Assembly: GCF_014132355.1 (NCBI RefSeq)
Contig: NZ_BLZO01000012.1
Coordinates: 1-43,808, forward strand
Reading direction: 5' to 3'
DNA from: Okeania sp. KiyG1
Lineage (GTDB): Bacteria > Cyanobacteriota > Cyanobacteriia > Cyanobacteriales > Microcoleaceae
DNA length: 43,808 nt
Made by a program: the position numbers and the translations under genes. Below are positions 40,295 to 43,808 of this stretch, piece after piece. The notes beneath the pieces were generated by a model that did not search any database, was not told where the DNA came from, and saw only the letters and a program-made list of their open reading frames with translations. How positions within the stretch are numbered: the first letter of the stretch is position 1; the number at the start of each line of letters is the position of its first letter.

Positions 40295-43200
40295 CTAGAG
40301 AACTCCTTGATTACGTTTATTAGCTCTATTATCTTGGGTAATTGGAAGTGTTTTGGCTGCCCAAATAGAGGTATCTATATACTTACTTATACTTTCCACT
40401 GTAGAAGATTCAAATAGTTTTCTTAAAGGAAACTCTATCTCAAAGGCTTGTCGTATTCGAGACACAACTTGAGTTGCCAGTAAAGAATGCCCACCTAAAT
40501 CAAAGAAGTTATCATGTATTCCCACCTTTTCTATTCCCAACACCTCTGCCAAAATCTCTGCTAATACTTTCTGGGTCTCCGTCTCAGGAGCTATATACTC
40601 CGTTGACACACTACCGATATTATCCATTACAGGTAATGCCTTACGGTCTACCTTTCCACTAGGAGTCAGTGGCAGTTGTGACAACACTACAAACCCAGAA
40701 GGTATCATATACTCCGGCAACTGCTCTTGGAGATACTGTTTCACCCGATCTATTTGTTCGATCTCTGATACCTCTTGGTTTGAGCTAGCTGGAGTTTCAG
40801 TTTCTAGCGCTAGGTAAGCCACTAGACGTTTATTACCCTGGCGATCTTCTGTTGCTACTACTACTGTTTCTTTAACTGTCGGATATTGAGTTAAAGTGTA
40901 TTCTATTTCCCCTGTTTCAATACGGTATCCTCGCACTTTGACTTGGTGGTCAATGCGCCCTAAAAATTCTATGTTCCCATCAGCTAGATAACGGCATAAG
41001 TCTCCGGTTTTATATAATTTCGTGGCTTTTGAAAACTCAAAAGGATTGGGGATAAATTTCTCCGCTGTTAGTTCACGGCGCCTCAAATAACCATTGGCCA
41101 AACCTACTCCTCCAATGTAAAGTTCTCCTGGAACCCCCACTGGTACTGGTTGTTGCTCACGGCTGAGAATATAAAGTTGACTATTAGCGATCGCACGACC
41201 TATGGGAGGGAGTGTCGGCCAGTTATCCACATCTCCTTGTAATGTATAAGCAGAAACTACATGGCTTTCTGATGGTCCATATTGATTTTGTAGTCTACAC
41301 ACCGGTAGTCGCTGCATCATCTCCACTAGGTCTGGAGTTATCTGCAATTGTTCTCCTGCTGTGATCACCTCCCGCAATGGTGGCAAATTTTCGCACTCAC
41401 AAGCCACTGCTGCTAACTGTTGCAAACCTACAAATGGTAAAAATAGTCGCTCTACTTGGTTGTGAGTTAAGAATTCCATCAATGCTAACGGGTCACCCCT
41501 CAGCTCTGAAGACACTAACACCAGAGTCCCCCCATCACACCAAGTGGAGAATATTTCTTGGAAGGATACGTCAAAGCTAATGGGAGCAAATTGTAGAGTT
41601 TTTGCCCCTTGACTAACTACTGCTTCCTCCCGTTGCCAATGTATTAGGTTTACCAAAGCACCTTGACTCATGGCTACTCCTTTGGGTTTACCTGTGGAGC
41701 CAGAGGTATAAATGACATAGCCCAAGTTTGATGGTTTGACTTCACTGCTCAAATTACCTGGAGAACAATCAGACCATAGATTTTTATTACTATCCAAACA
41801 CACTATCTGACCTTGATGTTCTGGTAATAATGTTACTAATGATTCCTGGGTCAACAATACAGACACTTGGGCATCAGAAATCATATAAGCCAAACGTTCT
41901 GATGGATAAGTGGGGTCTAATGGTACATAAGCTCCTCCTGCTTTAAGTATGGAGAGTAAACCTATTACCATCTCTAACGAACGCTCTACACATATTCCCA
42001 CTAGGCTTTCTGAACCTACTCCCAATTTTTGCAAGTAATGTGCTAGTTGATTTGCTTTAGTATTTAATTGAGAGTAAGTTAAGCTTTGCTCTTCAAATAC
42101 TACTGCTATTGCATTGGGGTTGTTTTCTACCTGCTCTTCAAATAACTGATGGATACATTTGTCATCTGGATAATCTGTTGTGGTATTGTTCCATTCTCTC
42201 AGTATTTGCTCTAGCTCTGGCTGTGTCATTAATGGCAACTTGCTAATAGGTCTGTGTGGACTCTCTACTGCTGCTAATAGTAAGTTTTCATAATGTGACA
42301 GCATACGAGTAATTGTTTGTGGCTCAAACAAGTCTCGGTTATAGGCACAAAATCCTTTGATTTCCTCTCCTTCTGGCCACAGATGTAACTCTAAGTCCAT
42401 CCGCACTGTCATTTGAGCTCCCATCCATCGCTCCCAACCTAACTCTACCTCTAAGTTAGGCAGGCTGAATGATGGTTTCATTTGTTCACTCTGCTGAACT
42501 GCAAATATCACCTGAAATAAGGGATTTTGCGATAGAGACCTTTCTGGCTGCAACTCTTCTACCAATTTCTCAAAGGGTATGTCTTGGTGAGAGTATGCTT
42601 CTAGGGCTGTTTGTTTAACTCGGTTTAATACTTCTGTGAAACTCAAGTCCCCTCCCAGGTATGTGTGCATCACTAGGGAGTTGACAAAGAAACCAATTAA
42701 CTCTTCTATTTCTCGGCGGTTGCGGTTGGCTATGGGCGAACCTACTGCTATACTCTGTTGACCACTGTAACGAAATAACAATACCTTAAATACTGCGAGC
42801 AAGGTCATAAATAGGGTGCTTCCCTGCTTTTGGCTCAGTTGTTTAACTTTTGATGTTAGTGCTGCTGGTATGTTGATCGGTATACCTGCTCCATTAAAGG
42901 TTTGAACTGGGGGTCGCAGATGGTCTGTTGGTAGTTGCAGTTGGGGTAAGTTTTGTAGCTTTTGCTTCCAGTAGTTGAATTGGCTTTCGAGAGTTTCACC
43001 TTGTAAGTAGTTTCTTTGCCACACTGCAAAGTCGGCATATTGTATAGGTAGCTCTAGTAATGGGGATGGTTTCTCTTCCAGTGTAGCAGTATAAATGGCT
43101 GAGAGTTCTTTGGCTAATACTGTGAGTGACCAGCCATCACTTGCGATGTGATGTAATGTGATTTGCAGTATGTGTTCTGTTGTTCCTAGTTGAAACAACT

Positions 43201-43777
43201 GAGCCCGTATGGGGGGGTCTACTTCTAGATTAAATGTTTGTTCATTTTCTTGTGGGAGTAGTTGTTGTAGTTTGGTAGTTTGCTCAGATGCTGTTAACCC
43301 ACTGAGGTCTTTTTTGGGTAGTTGTAGTTCAAAGGGGGGTTGAATTATTTGTACTGGTGTGCCATTGATTTCCCTGAAGGTGGTTCTCAGGGTTTCATGG
43401 CGAGCTATAATTTGGTTGAGACTTTTTTCTAGGGCTACATAGTCTAGTTCTCCTACTAGATGTAGGGTCAATGGCATATTGTAGGCGTTGCTACTCAAGG
43501 CCATTTTTTCTATAAACCATAGCCTTTGTTGTGCATAGGATAACCGTGGAGGAGCGACATTTCGCTCTATAGGCTTAATTGGGTTTTCCTTGAAATTTCT
43601 CTTTAAATTAGCTTGTTGTAAAAAAGTAATAATTTCCTGCTTACGATTGCTTAATTGAGTCTGTAGCTCTGATGTCAATACTCCCTCTGGAGCTTTACAA
43701 CGCAAGCGTTCACCTTCAAGCCATAATTTGACATTTTGATTAGCCAGATTCTCTAAAAATTTCTCTAAGGTTTTCAC
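40295..43777 (-). CDS. NRPS module: TubC-dock-C-A(Pro-like)-T
   Basis: 1160 residues from a GTG start. TubC-type docking domain (KTLEKFLENLANQNVKLWLE). C domain with HHIASDGWS near 211; because it is an ordinary elongation C domain it must receive a peptide or acyl chain from an upstream protein. A domain (IYTSGSTGKPKG near 694) with pocket D-V-Q-F-I-A-Q-V-V. This is closest to Pro codes (D-V-Q-x-I-A-H-V-V), with Gln for His at position 322. T domain with GGHSLLATQ near 1096. The GTG at 43777 is preferred over the ATG at 43795: a GGAGG lies ten bases before it, it aligns with the ATG of the paralogous gene at 32167, and the sequence between the two codons encodes the tail of the previous gene in another frame. 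Confidence 0.92.
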   Translation of the reverse strand: MKTLEKFLENLANQNVKLWLEGERLRCKAPEGVLTSELQTQLSNRKQEIITFLQQANLKRNFKENPIKPIERNVAPPRLSYAQQRLWFIEKMALSSNAYNMPLTLHLVGELDYVALEKSLNQIIARHETLRTTFREINGTPVQIIQPPFELQLPKKDLSGLTASEQTTKLQQLLPQENEQTFNLEVDPPIRAQLFQLGTTEHILQITLHHIASDGWSLTVLAKELSAIYTATLEEKPSPLLELPIQYADFAVWQRNYLQGETLESQFNYWKQKLQNLPQLQLPTDHLRPPVQTFNGAGIPINIPAALTSKVKQLSQKQGSTLFMTLLAVFKVLLFRYSGQQSIAVGSPIANRNRREIEELIGFFVNSLVMHTYLGGDLSFTEVLNRVKQTALEAYSHQDIPFEKLVEELQPERSLSQNPLFQVIFAVQQSEQMKPSFSLPNLEVELGWERWMGAQMTVRMDLELHLWPEGEEIKGFCAYNRDLFEPQTITRMLSHYENLLLAAVESPHRPISKLPLMTQPELEQILREWNNTTTDYPDDKCIHQLFEEQVENNPNAIAVVFEEQSLTYSQLNTKANQLAHYLQKLGVGSESLVGICVERSLEMVIGLLSILKAGGAYVPLDPTYPSERLAYMISDAQVSVLLTQESLVTLLPEHQGQIVCLDSNKNLWSDCSPGNLSSEVKPSNLGYVIYTSGSTGKPKGVAMSQGALVNLIHWQREEAVVSQGAKTLQFAPISFDVSFQEIFSTWCDGGTLVLVSSELRGDPLALMEFLTHNQVERLFLPFVGLQQLAAVACECENLPPLREVITAGEQLQITPDLVEMMQRLPVCRLQNQYGPSESHVVSAYTLQGDVDNWPTLPPIGRAIANSQLYILSREQQPVPVGVPGELYIGGVGLANGYLRRRELTAEKFIPNPFEFSKATKLYKTGDLCRYLADGNIEFLGRIDHQVKVRGYRIETGEIEYTLTQYPTVKETVVVATEDRQGNKRLVAYLALETETPASSNQEVSEIEQIDRVKQYLQEQLPEYMIPSGFVVLSQLPLTPSGKVDRKALPVMDNIGSVSTEYIAPETETQKVLAEILAEVLGIEKVGIHDNFFDLGGHSLLATQVVSRIRQAFEIEFPLRKLFESSTVESISKYIDTSIWAAKTLPITQDNRANKRNQGVL

Positions 43778-43808
43778 AGTTCTATTTCCTCCCATTTTTC
43801 TTGATTGT
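43774..43808 (-). CDS. C-terminus of an upstream NRPS-operon protein (partial)
   Basis: On the minus strand the last 35 bp of the window read NQEKWEEIEL then TGA, overlapping the GTG start of the next NRPS by four bases (GTGA). The tail is almost identical to NQEKREEIEL at the end of the Leu-module NRPS (32164-35616), which also overlaps its downstream gene by four bases. I conclude that another protein of the assembly line, ending in a TubC-binding tail, lies directly upstream outside the window. Only ten residues are visible. Confidence 0.75.
   Translation of the reverse strand, partial: NQEKWEEIEL

Noticed and set aside
18802-42000. Many plus-strand frames of 60-130 residues across the NRPS genes
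   Set aside because: They are antisense shadows of repeated NRPS coding sequence, and the same peptides recur at equivalent positions of each module.
18815-43777. Epimerase, PKS or formylation domains in the NRPS proteins
   Set aside because: I found only C, Cy, A, N-methyltransferase, T and TE motifs. The regions between A8 and A10 are methyltransferase inserts with GCGTG and not ketoreductase or oxidase domains.
43777-43795. ATG at 43795 as the start of the Pro-module NRPS
   Set aside because: The six extra codons contain the ribosome site of the GTG start and overlap, in another frame, the conserved tail of the upstream gene. The paralogous junction at 32167 starts at the equivalent position.

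Overview
The window looks like a chromosomal segment of a filamentous, probably marine, cyanobacterium (Moorea/Okeania/Symploca-like; the genus is inference). The evidence is low GC, several GCGATCGC (HIP1) octamers (for example 2413-2420, 5613-5620, 8314-8321, 16019-16026, 21375-21382, 41187-41194), a fused PanC-Cmk gene, a DevC-type permease, heptameric short tandem repeats, many small fold-back elements, and a large multi-protein NRPS locus.

Left part (1-17.0 kb): mostly housekeeping genes separated by long, repeat-rich gaps. In order these are the start of a beta-hydroxyacid-dehydrogenase-like gene, enolase, a small unknown protein, an orphan DevC/FtsX-type permease, a NodB-type polysaccharide deacetylase, the panC-cmk fusion, an RlpA-like secreted protein, purM and a UbiB/AarF-family kinase-like protein. 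The gaps at 2.5-4.8, 9.7-11.7, 12.8-13.3 and 17.0-17.7 kb hold IS200/IS605-like remnants, at least six families of short terminal-inverted-repeat elements (one nested inside another) and 7-bp tandem repeats. No transposase gene is intact.

Right part (17.69-43.81 kb): one minus-strand operon, read from the right edge leftward. Five NRPS proteins with six modules are followed by an amidohydrolase-2/decarboxylase-family gene. Gene junctions overlap or are 2-33 bp apart. Reading the adenylation pockets by eye gives Pro-like, N-methyl-Phe, Leu, N-methyl-Val, N-methyl-Gly, then a heterocyclised Cys and a thioesterase. The last 35 bp of the window encode the C-terminus of yet another protein in the same operon (ending NQEKWEEIEL), so the assembly line starts outside the window. 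The predicted product is a partly N-methylated lipo- or oligopeptide with a C-terminal thiazoline acid. The adjacent amidohydrolase could decarboxylate this acid towards the terminal thiazole known from several marine cyanobacterial peptides.

The most notable points are: two nearly identical docking interfaces in the assembly line, which could allow skipping or looping; an A8 homopolymer that puts the best start of the last NRPS out of frame; near-identical DNA in two condensation domains; and nested fold-back elements beside the cluster. All substrate and family calls come from reading motifs by eye, with no database search.
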